The position numbers and the translations under genes are program-made. 38,939 nucleotides of DNA, from NCBI GenBank assembly GCA_905182985.1, contig CAJJDN010000119.1, forward strand, positions 161,483 to 200,421, given 5' to 3'. The stretch is from Paramecium sonneborni. Its lineage: Eukaryota; Ciliophora; Oligohymenophorea; Peniculida; Parameciidae. This document shows, piece after piece, positions 11,684 through 23,189 of the stretch (position 1 is the first letter of the stretch; each line of letters opens with the position of its first letter). Below the pieces are notes generated by a model. That model saw only the letters and a list, made by a program, of their open reading frames with translations. It was not told the origin of the DNA and ran no database searches.

Positions 11684-12188
11684 TATTTCCAATTATTAAT
11701 ATTCTAAATCTTCTACTATTTTTTCTCTTTTTTAAGTCTACATTTAATAATAATATCATTACACTAATTTAATCTATTTATAAAGAAAATAATTCTATTC
11801 CAAAAACATAATTTTATAAAATTAGTTTATTTATTTATTAAAATAATAGAAAATAAATAAGAAAAATATAAAAGCAATATCAATTATTTAGATTTGTCCT
11901 GTTTTTTAAATATTATATTTTGGATAATTATTAAATGACTTTATTCTTAAATGGAATATATATAATATTATAAATTAACTTTTTGTATGAAAAAGAATAT
12001 TATAATGAGAAATTCAGAATATTTTTAGATAAGAAAAATAAGTATATTATACATTGATTTAAGAAAGTATTATTAATAGTTTTTTAGAAAAATGTGATAT
12101 GTTGAGATAAAAAGATAATTTCCATTATTTACAATGAGAGGATCCAATATAATAATTTTAATTTATAAAATTGTAATATTTTAGTAAA
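11684..12188. other. Intergenic, no feature seen
   Basis: About 505 bp of AT-rich sequence between two + strand genes. Frames on both strands are short or of low-complexity composition. I found no small gene, repeat or RNA that I could support. Confidence 0.5.
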
Positions 12189-12581
12189 ATGGGTTCTTGT
12201 TGTATGAATAAAATGGAGAATGAGACATTAAATACAAATTTATCAAGTGAAATGTCAAAGAAAATAGTAATAAATAGTCCAATAGTAAAAAATATAATTG
12301 GAAAATAATTAGAAATTTTGGAAATTCCATCATATACTATATTGGATAGTGTTTTTGAATATGAAGTATTAGATGATTAGGAAAGTGAAGATTGTGAATC
12401 AACAGAGAAGAGAAGATTTAATAATGGGAAGGGGATTTTAAAATAAATAACAGCTAAATCTCAAGGGTCAGGAGGGAGTTCTGCTGGTAGTTCAAAAAAG
12501 GTATCATTTTGTAGGACAACAACTTTCTTTGAGAAAAAATCAAGGAAAGGTTTAATGTTAGAATCATAAACTTTATCTTGA
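12189..12581 (+). CDS. Small lipid-anchored protein with SILK and RVxF-type PP1 docking motifs
   Basis: An intronless 130-aa protein. It begins MGSCC: Gly2 followed by Ser and two Cys, a strong N-myristoylation plus dual palmitoylation signal, so membrane anchoring is expected. The middle is acidic (EVLDDQESEDCEST). The C-terminal half has KGILK, matching the [GS]IL[RK] SILK motif, and about 20 residues later KKVSF, matching the RVxF docking consensus ([RK]-x-V-x-F). The two lie in the same order as in several known PP1 regulators, separated by a Gly/Ser-rich linker. This suggests recruitment of protein phosphatase 1 to a membrane. The docking function is inferred from short motifs only; no other domain is visible. 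Confidence 0.8.
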
Positions 12582-12615
12582 TTTATATAATATATGTTTT
12601 AACTTTATTTATTGT

Positions 12616-13400
12616 TCATACAACTATTTAAAGAAGTGGTGATCTAGTTTTATCCTTGAGATTATATTCAAATAATTCCAATAATTGAAGTAAAATTTGA
12701 ATTTATTCATTTCTTGAGATTCTTGTTTATTCAAGCAGTATTATTATCTTCTTTACAAGCAATTTCAAAAGATTTTGTTTCAATATTTTTATTATCATAT
12801 TGATTTGTTGAAGTAATGCCTGTTATTGAAGATCATTAATATTTATTAAGTAAATTCAGCTGCTACTTGATCATAAGTAATTTAACCTTGTAATCTAACA
12901 TTTTCTTTAGAGAATTGAAGTCTAAATTTATATAATAATTAAATACAAAACTTATTAAAAGAATTTATCTGCTCAATTTTCTGCATACATTTCTCTTTTT
13001 TAAACATCATAAAGGCTTTCAATTAAATCATTAATATATATCAACATTTATTTAAACATTATCATTATCTGAATGTACTTAAGAATCTGAACATAATTCT
13101 ATCCATAAAGATGTTATTCCTTTATTTTCTGAATTTTTATCATATTATTTTACTTAATTAAACAGAATCAGATAAATAATTATTCATGATGTTCTATTTA
13201 ATTAAACTAAAGCTCCTTTAGGATGAAATGCTTATAATTATCTAATAATTTATTATGCTTATATTAATCCATTAGTTAAACCAATAAGTTCATTTTTTTT
13301 ATGTTCAAATATTTCATGATCCTTTTTAAGTTATTCTGTAAATTTTATTTTTATCTTCCATAATTGTTTTATGTAATTTATTCTAATATTTCAGGTTACT
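12616..13400 (-). pseudogene. Decayed protein-coding gene with several frame breaks
   Basis: The minus strand holds a chain of protein-like segments that no set of short introns joins well. In order from 13400 they include YQNKLHKTIMEDKNKIYRI, QAFHPKGALVQLNRTS, NKGITSLWIELCSDSQVHSD, INDLIESLYDVQKREMYAEN, FSKENVRLQGQITYDQVAAE, NKNIETKSFEIACKEDNN and LNKQESQEMNKFKFYF. Their composition is typical of real ciliate proteins, but adjacent pieces lie in different frames or are split by TGA. One segment at about 13129-13153 looks like a genuine 25-nt intron. I count at least four unexplained shifts or stops in under 800 bp. The likely identity was a coiled or helical protein; the family is unknown. 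Poor sequence quality is the alternative explanation. Confidence 0.55.
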
Positions 13401-13435
13401 TACCTTAAATAAATATCGAAAGTATAATAAATAGA

Positions 13436-14677
13436 ATGATTTTCATAAATAATATTAATAAAACAAATATGCTAATTTAAAAAGGAATTTAAATTTTGTT
13501 AGATAATCCTAATGAAATTGTACCAAGTGAAGATTTGTAAATTTGTAAAGATCACTAATCATTTTTTAAGAAAATATGTGCATTTTGTTCATTTTCAAAA
13601 GAGCCTGAAGAATTTTACTGTAAAATAAAATTAGAGAAACCTTTAAATTTCTTTATATTTGATATTTAGGAAAAAAAATAGTTTGATATTGCATTATTCA
13701 ATGCAGGAATATCAAGTTATGATTAATTAATACATAAGAATGAAATCTAAAACTTAAAATAACAAGGCAATAACCCTAAAGATATTGCTATTAAATTAGG
13801 ATTATATACATAATAAGATATTGATGAATTAATTCTTGAAGCAATTGGTGAAGGATTAGAAAATAATGAATAATTCTCTATCACTATAGATTTTTGGGAA
13901 AAGAGCAAAACCACAACATATCTAAAAAGAGCAATATAAATATTAGAAAATTTAAATTTACAGAATTCTATTATAATATTTCCATCAAATAAGGCTAACA
14001 TCGTAAAGCTTCCAGAAGAAGATTAAATGAATGCTTAAAAATTCTTAGCATCAGATGATGTAATAAATTAACAAGCAACTGCATTAAAAATGGATGTTAT
14101 AGATATGATAAGAAAAAGTTATTTTCCTGAGTATAAAGATGTTTAAATTAAGAGAATATTGAACAATTTAATAAAACCTCTTCAAGCTATACCTTTCTCT
14201 GGTGAAATTGTATATTTTTCTGATAATCATACAGATTTATAATAATTTGCTAATAAATTCGGTAAATAAATGAGCAAAGTTAATATTTATTGTGATGCAA
14301 ATGATATACCCAAATATTATAATATTGGAGGATTAACAGGAGGTTAAGTTTTAAAAATGTCTTCAGATGAAAAAAGATAAATCACACATAGAATTAAAGC
14401 CTTTATTTCCAATAACTATATATTTACTGAAACTTAATCAAGTGTCTTAGAAAAATCATACACTGAAATTAATTTACCTATTGAATTAGATTTTAAATTA
14501 ATAGACCCTAATGATGATCATAATTAAACTGGGTCTATTTAAGTTATATTCCAAGATGAAAATGGATGTTTTGTTTAATAATTAAGTATCAAAAGTCATG
14601 ATGTCAATGATATGCATGAACCAAGTGTGTCATTAAGTGTATAAACAATGAATTTAACAGAATTACCTAAAGAATGA
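13436..14677 (+). CDS. Unidentified intronless protein, possible vWA-like fold
   Basis: An open frame of 413 aa from the first ATG; an in-frame ATG at 13469 would give 402 aa and is equally plausible. There are no introns, signal peptide or membrane segments. The N-terminus has a small Cys cluster (ICKDHQSFFKKICAFCSF, then FYC at a distance). The middle alternates amphipathic helices and short strands (NSIIIFPSN, GEIVYFSDN, KVNIYCDAND), followed by a Gly-rich GGLTGGQVLKM. That pattern and the GG-Q motif resemble von Willebrand A-type trunks such as those of Sec23/24, but the match is weak and the motif order is not diagnostic. It could be a lineage-specific protein. The neighbour upstream is a decayed gene on the other strand. 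Confidence 0.75.
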
Positions 14678-15288
14678 GAAATATTATATTTTACATATAA
14701 AGTGAATCAAATATATATTATTTTATGCAATCTTTTATTTTGAATAAGCAACATTTATATTTTTATATAGAATATTTATATTTCAATAAATTTATCTCAA
14801 ACTCTTATTTAAATTATTGTTATAAAATTTAAAATAAATTATTATATATTAAACTAGCAAATCTCTTATTTATATTCATTTATGGAAGCTTTTTATTAGA
14901 ACATCCATATAGTTTTAAATAATCTTTCTATTCAAATAAAAATCAAATATTTATCATCCTTTTAGCTTTTAACACTGTATTTAAATAGTGAAATTAATGA
15001 TTTTAATAACAACGTTGATTGAGTTAAAATTATAAAATAATTTATATTTATTAATAACGCATTTTAGAGATCCTTAATTAAATTATCTAAATTTATTGGA
15101 GATCAATAGATTTCTTTATTTTAAACCTTATATCTTTTAAGACATTCTATAATGATTTTTTATTAGTCAAATTGAATAATTAAATATTACAAATTGACCT
15201 ATGATAAAGAAGTATATATAAATAAAATTATAAGTTATTAATAAATAATAGAAAATGTAGTATATTTTCTTAAATTATCATTATTATT
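14678..15288. other. Intergenic, upstream of the TmcB-like gene
   Basis: About 610 bp of AT-rich sequence with no open frame worth calling. From 14964 it is the start of the first 1.22 kb repeat copy, so its last 325 bp recur at 16187-16511. The unique part is 14678-14963. Confidence 0.5.
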
Positions 15289-16185
15289 ATGAAATTTATA
15301 ATATTTGAATAGTTGTCTTGTTTAGCTCATTTACCTCATAATAGCCAACCTTCTGAGTTTTGGATTATTACAGTTGCTTTCATAATGAATGTTTAATACC
15401 TTGCAATAATGTTACCAATTAGTGGTTGGAATTTATGGAAATACAGTAATGGACACTTTTATCTATTACAAAAGCTAGCTCAGACTTTCCTTGTTATTCC
15501 TTATGCCTTTGAGTCTAATTTTAACTTTGGGGATATAGTATTTGGCCTTGTTATTTTACTTTTAATCACTTTAATTACAATAATCATTACTTTGGTGATC
15601 TTAGGAATATAGGATAATATCAATCCTAATTTGCATTATTCATTAAGGAAGTCTATTTTTTATTTCTTTATACTTAGTACAACTGTATTTTAATTACCAA
15701 TCCTATTTTTATTAATTCCTTTCATTATGATAGGAAAAACTAATTTTAATTAAGAGTTGACAATTTTTAATGTAAAAAGTATTTTGAGCCTATTAACACT
15801 ATTTATATTCTCAATATTTGTATTTTTGCAACAATATTTTTTGAGAGCATATACATTTGTTCCATTTAATTTTTTCTAATAAAAGTATAATGGATTATAA
15901 TCTATTTAATACTGTCTTTCAATTTTAATTACAATATTATATTTAGTTGATTAAGATACAATTGTTTAATATATACAAATACTTATAATATTCCTAGAAT
16001 TATTTTTAAAATTAATCGAATCAATTTATATGAAACCATCTATTCCATAGATAAATTAATTACAATTTTCATTTAATTTTACTCTTATCACAATCTTAAT
16101 TATTTTATGTATAAACATTTTTACAAACAATAGTTATATTTTTTAAGAAGAACAACTGATTTATGTAATAATGTTATTAGGATTA
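14964..16185 (+). repeat. Copy 1 of a perfect 1,222-bp direct repeat (assembly artefact)
   Basis: It is repeated at 16187-17408 with a constant offset of 1,223 and is separated from that copy only by one N. Everywhere I compared the two copies they are identical. Copy 1 covers intergenic sequence plus the first ~299 codons of the TmcB-like gene. Confidence 0.93.
15289..16185 (+). other. Spurious extra copy of the 5' end of the TmcB-like gene
   Basis: ATG at 15289 opens the same frame as ATG 16512 and runs 299 codons to the N at 16186. Beyond the N the sequence returns to intergenic DNA, and that frame soon meets TGA. It therefore does not represent a second functional gene; it is the copy-1 part of the false duplication. 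Confidence 0.88.
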
Positions 16186-16186
16186 N
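16186..16186. other. Single-N assembly gap between repeat copies
   Basis: One ambiguous base sits exactly at the junction of the two 1,222-bp copies, as expected where two overlapping contig ends were abutted instead of merged. Confidence 0.93.
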
Positions 16187-17408
16187 AGCTTTTAACACTG
16201 TATTTAAATAGTGAAATTAATGATTTTAATAACAACGTTGATTGAGTTAAAATTATAAAATAATTTATATTTATTAATAACGCATTTTAGAGATCCTTAA
16301 TTAAATTATCTAAATTTATTGGAGATCAATAGATTTCTTTATTTTAAACCTTATATCTTTTAAGACATTCTATAATGATTTTTTATTAGTCAAATTGAAT
16401 AATTAAATATTACAAATTGACCTATGATAAAGAAGTATATATAAATAAAATTATAAGTTATTAATAAATAATAGAAAATGTAGTATATTTTCTTAAATTA
16501 TCATTATTATTATGAAATTTATAATATTTGAATAGTTGTCTTGTTTAGCTCATTTACCTCATAATAGCCAACCTTCTGAGTTTTGGATTATTACAGTTGC
16601 TTTCATAATGAATGTTTAATACCTTGCAATAATGTTACCAATTAGTGGTTGGAATTTATGGAAATACAGTAATGGACACTTTTATCTATTACAAAAGCTA
16701 GCTCAGACTTTCCTTGTTATTCCTTATGCCTTTGAGTCTAATTTTAACTTTGGGGATATAGTATTTGGCCTTGTTATTTTACTTTTAATCACTTTAATTA
16801 CAATAATCATTACTTTGGTGATCTTAGGAATATAGGATAATATCAATCCTAATTTGCATTATTCATTAAGGAAGTCTATTTTTTATTTCTTTATACTTAG
16901 TACAACTGTATTTTAATTACCAATCCTATTTTTATTAATTCCTTTCATTATGATAGGAAAAACTAATTTTAATTAAGAGTTGACAATTTTTAATGTAAAA
17001 AGTATTTTGAGCCTATTAACACTATTTATATTCTCAATATTTGTATTTTTGCAACAATATTTTTTGAGAGCATATACATTTGTTCCATTTAATTTTTTCT
17101 AATAAAAGTATAATGGATTATAATCTATTTAATACTGTCTTTCAATTTTAATTACAATATTATATTTAGTTGATTAAGATACAATTGTTTAATATATACA
17201 AATACTTATAATATTCCTAGAATTATTTTTAAAATTAATCGAATCAATTTATATGAAACCATCTATTCCATAGATAAATTAATTACAATTTTCATTTAAT
17301 TTTACTCTTATCACAATCTTAATTATTTTATGTATAAACATTTTTACAAACAATAGTTATATTTTTTAAGAAGAACAACTGATTTATGTAATAATGTTAT
17401 TAGGATTA
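16187..17408 (+). repeat. Copy 2 of the 1,222-bp direct repeat
   Basis: Identical to 14964-16185 where compared. Copy 2 continues seamlessly into the rest of the TmcB-like coding region, so this copy is the one in correct context downstream. Confidence 0.93.
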
Positions 17409-20400
17409 ATATCATATCATTTAAGTTAATAATTTTACTCTATGAGATGTTTATCAGTCTTTGATTATGAAATAACTCCATTCAATTGTATTTTCTATAC
17501 CTAAGAAATGCATTTTAAATATTTAATAACATCAGAAAACTAAAAAAACAAAGAATTTTTTCAGCTTTATTTTTATTGGAAGGGACATAAAATAGTTTGT
17601 TAAAAACATTGGTTGAAATCAAATTATAAGACTGATTATAATTAAATTTAAAGAACCCATTAAACTATTTTTTGTATCCTAAACACAGAATTAGAAAGAG
17701 CATAATAAGATTCAAAGACAGCTTATGAGGAATTGTAACTCTTATATATTAGTTATGTTGCTTAATTTTGTAAGAAACCACTCTTAGCATATGTAGAATT
17801 AAAACGTTATCAAAGTAAATAATAAATTTAATCCTTTTATTTTATTTCAATAAGATATCAAATGAGTGTTTATCTATAAACACTTATAAAATATCAATAA
17901 TAAACTAATTTATAAATTCATAATTAATAAAGGGTTGCTATCACCGAGAAATAATTGAGTATATAATCAATTTTTGATGCTCTCTAATTTTAAGATCAAT
18001 TTATTCCAAGTGTGATAGATTTATTAAATGATAAGATTAATTTTTGGAATAGATAAATTAAGGGTTTTAATAATATTTATGAATTAGAAAGATTAGCAAT
18101 AAATTAAAGCAAGAAAATATTTAATTTAGCTAATTAAATTAATAAATATTGTTCAATAGATATTAAGAATCTAGATCATTTGTCTGTATCTAATAATGTA
18201 TAAGATTTAAAATTGATCTCTATTTTCTGTAGTTCTATTATGAATGATTATTATAGTACTTAAATATGCGAGACAGCAATCAGTGAAATTTATAATATAG
18301 AGCATACACTATAAGAAGATACAATAACAAATTTATCATTTATTTAAGAAAGAGCAGTAATTTTGATGTTAAGTTTGGTTAAAAATAGAGGTAAGATAAT
18401 CAATTAAGATAAAAAATTGATTTCTTAATTTTTTAATTATACTGAGTAAGAATTTGCTTAAATAGATAATATATCTGGACTTATGCCTACATTTTTTGCA
18501 GAAAAACATGATAAATTATTATTAAATTATTTGTAAACAGCAAAATCTTAATTTTTTGATGATTACAATTAAATTTTTGGTTAATCAAAAGAAGGAATGT
18601 TGATTTCATATTAATTAAAATTAGATAATAATTTTAGTGAATTAGATGATTATGTATTAATTGGTTGTCTTACATAAGTAAAAAAATCATCAGATTATTT
18701 ATTATTTGGTGATGATGGTTTTATAATTGGAATGACTGAAAATTTTTATTAAACAATTATTAATGGTAAAGATTAATCATATAGAATATTACATGAAAAT
18801 GTGAGTCAACTAAATGCATTTTTTATAATACCAAATATAATGGAATTATTGAACGAATTAAAAAATAGTTATGGAAAGGATTCTATTTATGTTTAATAGG
18901 ATAAATTTTATAAAATATGGAAGTATAACAATAACAAAGATTTATATGAGATGTCTGTAAAATTGGGTTATTCATCAAAACAAAACTCTTTTATTCACGA
19001 TAGTAGTTTATTAAAATCTAGAACATCTTTTGCTTCTATTGAGAAAGAGAAGGCAGATATTTAAATTTATTAGTAACTGGGATAATCAACTAATGAGAAA
19101 AAGAAGTTAAAAGGAGTTTCTATTTTATAAGCATTAACAATATACAGTGTTGCTTTCAATAACTAATTATTGAATTCTTTATAAATTTTNTATAATCAAT
19201 TTTTGATGCTCTCTAATTTTAAGATCAATTTATTCCAAGTGTGATAGATTTATTAAATGATAAGATTAATTTTTGGAATAGATAAATTAAGGGTTTTAAT
19301 AATATTTATGAATTAGAAAGATTAGCAATAAATTAAAGCAAGAAAATATTTAATTTAGCTAATTAAATTAATAAATATTGTTCAATAGATATTAAGAATC
19401 TAGATCATTTGTCTGTATCTAATAATGTATAAGATTTAAAATTGATCTCTATTTTCTGTAGTTCTATTATGAATGATTATTATAGTACTTAAATATGCGA
19501 GACAGCAATCAGTGAAATTTATAATATAGAGCATACACTATAAGAAGATACAATAACAAATTTATCATTTATTTAAGAAAGAGCAGTAATTTTGATGTTA
19601 AGTTTGGTTAAAAATAGAGGTAAGATAATCAATTAAGATAAAAAATTGATTTCTTAATTTTTTAATTATACTGAGTAAGAATTTGCTTAAATAGATAATA
19701 TATCTGGACTTATGCCTACATTTTTTGCAGAAAAACATGATAAATTATTATTAAATTATTTGTAAACAGCAAAATCTTAATTTTTTGATGATTACAATTA
19801 AATTTTTGGTTAATCAAAAGAAGGAATGTTGATTTCATATTAATTAAAATTAGATAATAATTTTAGTGAATTAGATGATTATGTATTAATTGGTTGTCTT
19901 ACATAAGTAAAAAAATCATCAGATTATTTATTATTTGGTGATGATGGTTTTATAATTGGAATGACTGAAAATTTTTATTAAACAATTATTAATGGTAAAG
20001 ATTAATCATATAGAATATTACATGAAAATGTGAGTCAACTAAATGCATTTTTTATAATACCAAATATAATGGAATTATTGAACGAATTAAAAAATAGTTA
20101 TGGAAAGGATTCTATTTATGTTTAATAGGATAAATTTTATAAAATATGGAAGTATAACAATAACAAAGATTTATATGAGATGTCTGTAAAATTGGGTTAT
20201 TCATCAAAACAAAACTCTTTTATTCACGATAGTAGTTTATTAAAATCTAGAACATCTTTTGCTTCTATTGAGAAAGAGAAGGCAGATATTTAAATTTATT
20301 AGTAACTGGGATAATCAACTAATGAGAAAAAGAAGTTAAAAGGAGTTTCTATTTTATAAGCATTAACAATATACAGTGTTGCTTTCAATAACTAATTATT

Positions 20401-23132
20401 GAATTCTTTATAAATTTTAGAAGTAAAGTATTATTTATGTTTAGAGCAAAACTAAACAACATTACGTTGCTAAAATAAATATAGTATACAAAATGATTGG
20501 AAAAAAGGATAATAGGAAGAGTTATTTTATTTTGGAAATAAATGATTTGAGGAAGGCAGATGAATTATTTAAGACAAATGATTCATTGATGAATAATTAA
20601 CATACTTTTTCAATATAGACAACAAATAAAGGGAATATACATACAGCCTAAGATCCAAGCGATAGTTACTTAGGAAATATGATTGTAGATAAAGAAGAAG
20701 TAACACCAAATATTTCAAAGTAATTCTAACCTGGATTTGCAAGACTTTTAAATAAATATGAGGGTAAATAATAAGCATAATAAAATTACATGGATTTATT
20801 AGGAATGGAATCAGCAAGAGATAGTATCAGTTATGGTCCATTATCTTAAAGAATTAATTTTATTAGTCCTTCTTCCAAATAATAACATATGTAGGAATTA
20901 ATAGATAAGGATTTTATGGATTTATAAAATTAATTAGAAGTAGGAAATGAAGATATTGCTAATGATATTGATATGCCAGATTCATCTAAAGTTAAAAGCA
21001 ACAGCAAAGATTAAAATTAAAAGAGTAATAATCTAATTGAAATTTTACAGAATAATAGATTAAATTAAAAAAATGATGACATTGACAGAGAAGCCAAGAA
21101 ATCAAAATCTAGTATTACCTCTGGAACTTCAGGAATTTCCGCTATTTCTACAATTAAAAAGTTTTAATAAAAAACTGAAATGACTAATAGTCTTAGAACT
21201 CTTGCTGTTATTAATATTATGATTATGATTATAGTACTCACTTATATAATAGCTCATCTATTAAAAATTGCTACTTATAATTATTAAACTTAATTAACAC
21301 TTTCCAATATTAATGGACCTACTATATTTAATAGATATTTTTTTAAAGTATTTACTTATACTTGGAGTTTGGTTTTCAACAGTCTTGGAATTATTGAAAG
21401 TAGTGAATTCTTAATTACATAAACCATTTCTGAAATGAAGGATTTAGCAGTAATTATTTTTAATGATCTAAGAAATATGTATGATACTTTTATTGGAATT
21501 GAATCATCAGGAATGCTTAAATTAATCAACCTAGATTTTCTATATTAAAACAATGAAAATGTTACATATACTTATTTTATTAATATTATTTCTAATGTTG
21601 CTGATACTCTATTTCAAGCTCTTAATTATAATATAAAGACTCTTATTTAATTAATTGATCGAAATTATATTGATAATTTACTTATGCTTAGATATAATTT
21701 AAAAAATGTTGTTGAAATGAATTTTTAATTAATTGATTCACTAAATGAACTATTCTTCGAATAATAAAGTAATTAGATATAAGAATTTTAAACATAAATT
21801 ATAATAGAAATAATTTTATTGATATTAATTATAACTAGTTAATTAATTTATTGGAAATAAATTGAATAATATAGTTAATAAATTTTAATTTTAGTTGGAA
21901 GACTCTAATTAAATTAAGCCTAAGATATGATAACTAGATTTACAGCTGTTATAGAAACATTAAAATAATTATCTGGAAAATTTGGATGGAAAAAGTAAAA
22001 TTATTATAAATTACTATTTTTTCCATTAAATTAGATTGGAATTGAAGCTATGCAAACTTAATCTAGAGTTCTTAAAGAGTATTAATTATCTTAAGTTGGT
22101 AATCAAACAATTAAATTAAATCATATTATTGAAGATAGAAAAAACTATAAAAAAAATCTAAACGTTGTACTCAACTCAAAAATAAATAACCCTAATACTT
22201 CTATTTTGAGTGCAATTATAATAATAATAATAACTAGTCTTATCTTTTTATTTTACCTTCTAGGAGGATATTTATTATTTTAAAAATAACAAAATGATTT
22301 ATTACCAACTTAATAATTAACTCTTAGTTATATACGATTTACTTCTCAATTAGATATAGTAGTAAGCACAGCTTTGATTACTAAAACTTAACCAATTTTA
22401 TATAATAAACTTATTGACTTAAATATTTACACAGATTAAGAAATGGAAACTTTTAGAGATTAACGTAAAATAATCTAAATATTTATTTCTCTTTATTCAA
22501 TCTATTTTGAAAATATTACATAAATTTATGAAAATATTATTTAATCAAACAAAATTACATCAGATGATGAAAATACTTTACTTTTGTTGTATTCAAGTGA
22601 TTTCTGTGAATTATTAAGTTCTGAAATACCATTTTGTAATTATGAAAATACTACTAATTTTGATTCAGTTTATGGGAAACCTACTCGATTAGATGACAAT
22701 AGAGATTATTTAAGTAAAGGAATTTAAGGAGTTGTTAGTAAATTAGATTCTTTTTTTAAATAAAATTATAATTATGAAACAAATAAAGTAGATTATCAAC
22801 CAGATTAATAATTAGTCAAAGACCTTTTTAATACAAGAGAATTTACAAATACATTAATTGAACATTTTTTAGATACTACAGAAGGAACTAATCTATTTCT
22901 TGATACTATTATGAAATCTGTCATAAATATTACTGAAAAGGATCTAAATTTAATATATACTTATTATTTGGTTATGGGATTAATGCTTTTAATTATTTAT
23001 CTTATTTTTTATGGTTGCTGGATATATTTAACAAATCAAAGACTAATATAATTGAGATTAATCTTAACTAATTTACCCATTGAAGTATTGACAGAACAAC
23101 ATACACTATCGTTATTGAAAAAATTGTAATGA
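16512..23132 (+). CDS. TmcB-like multi-membrane PAS-domain protein 1
   Basis: Skipping 19190-20418 (false duplication) and the 22-nt intron at 20423-20444 leaves a single 1,789-aa frame ending at TGA 23130-23132. It fits the large ciliate/amoeba family named after Dictyostelium TmcB (tiny macrocyst). Roughly the first 310 residues hold several hydrophobic segments. A soluble middle follows, with the family-typical SGLMPTFFAEKHDKLLL (~655) and a PAS-like region (~710-790, DYLLFGDDGFIIGMTENF). A Ser/Asn-rich linker leads to a C-terminal part with about four membrane segments near 1148, 1348, 1482 and 1735. The last residues, EVLTEQHTLSLLKKLQ, recur in the paralogue at 26781. Role: probable membrane sensor; ligand unknown. 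Without the 20423 intron the frame would end falsely near 20540. Confidence 0.85.
17962..19189 (+). repeat. Copy 1 of a second perfect direct repeat, 1,228 bp (assembly artefact)
   Basis: It recurs at 19191-20418 with a constant offset of 1,229, again separated by one N. It lies wholly within the TmcB-like coding region. Deleting one copy plus the N restores an uninterrupted reading frame. Confidence 0.93.
19190..19190. other. Single-N assembly gap between repeat copies
   Basis: One ambiguous base lies at the exact boundary of the 1,228-bp repeat, the same signature as at 16186. Confidence 0.93.
19191..20418 (+). repeat. Copy 2 of the 1,228-bp direct repeat
   Basis: Identical to 17962-19189 where compared, continuing directly into the unique 3' part of the gene at 20419. 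Confidence 0.93.
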
Positions 23133-23189
23133 AAATAAGTATCTATGTGTATTATTAAATATATTTAATTGTATAAGTTATTTATTATA

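Noticed and set aside
15289..16185. A separate tandem TmcB-like gene upstream of the main copy
   Set aside because: It is identical to 16512-17408 where compared, ends at an N and runs back into intergenic sequence; it is explained by a false contig join.
20419..20560. End of one gene and start of another (frame ends in TGA near 20540 while a new ATG frame opens)
   Set aside because: A 22-nt GT..AG intron at 20423-20444 joins the two frames, and the inverted paralogue has an intron at the matching position.
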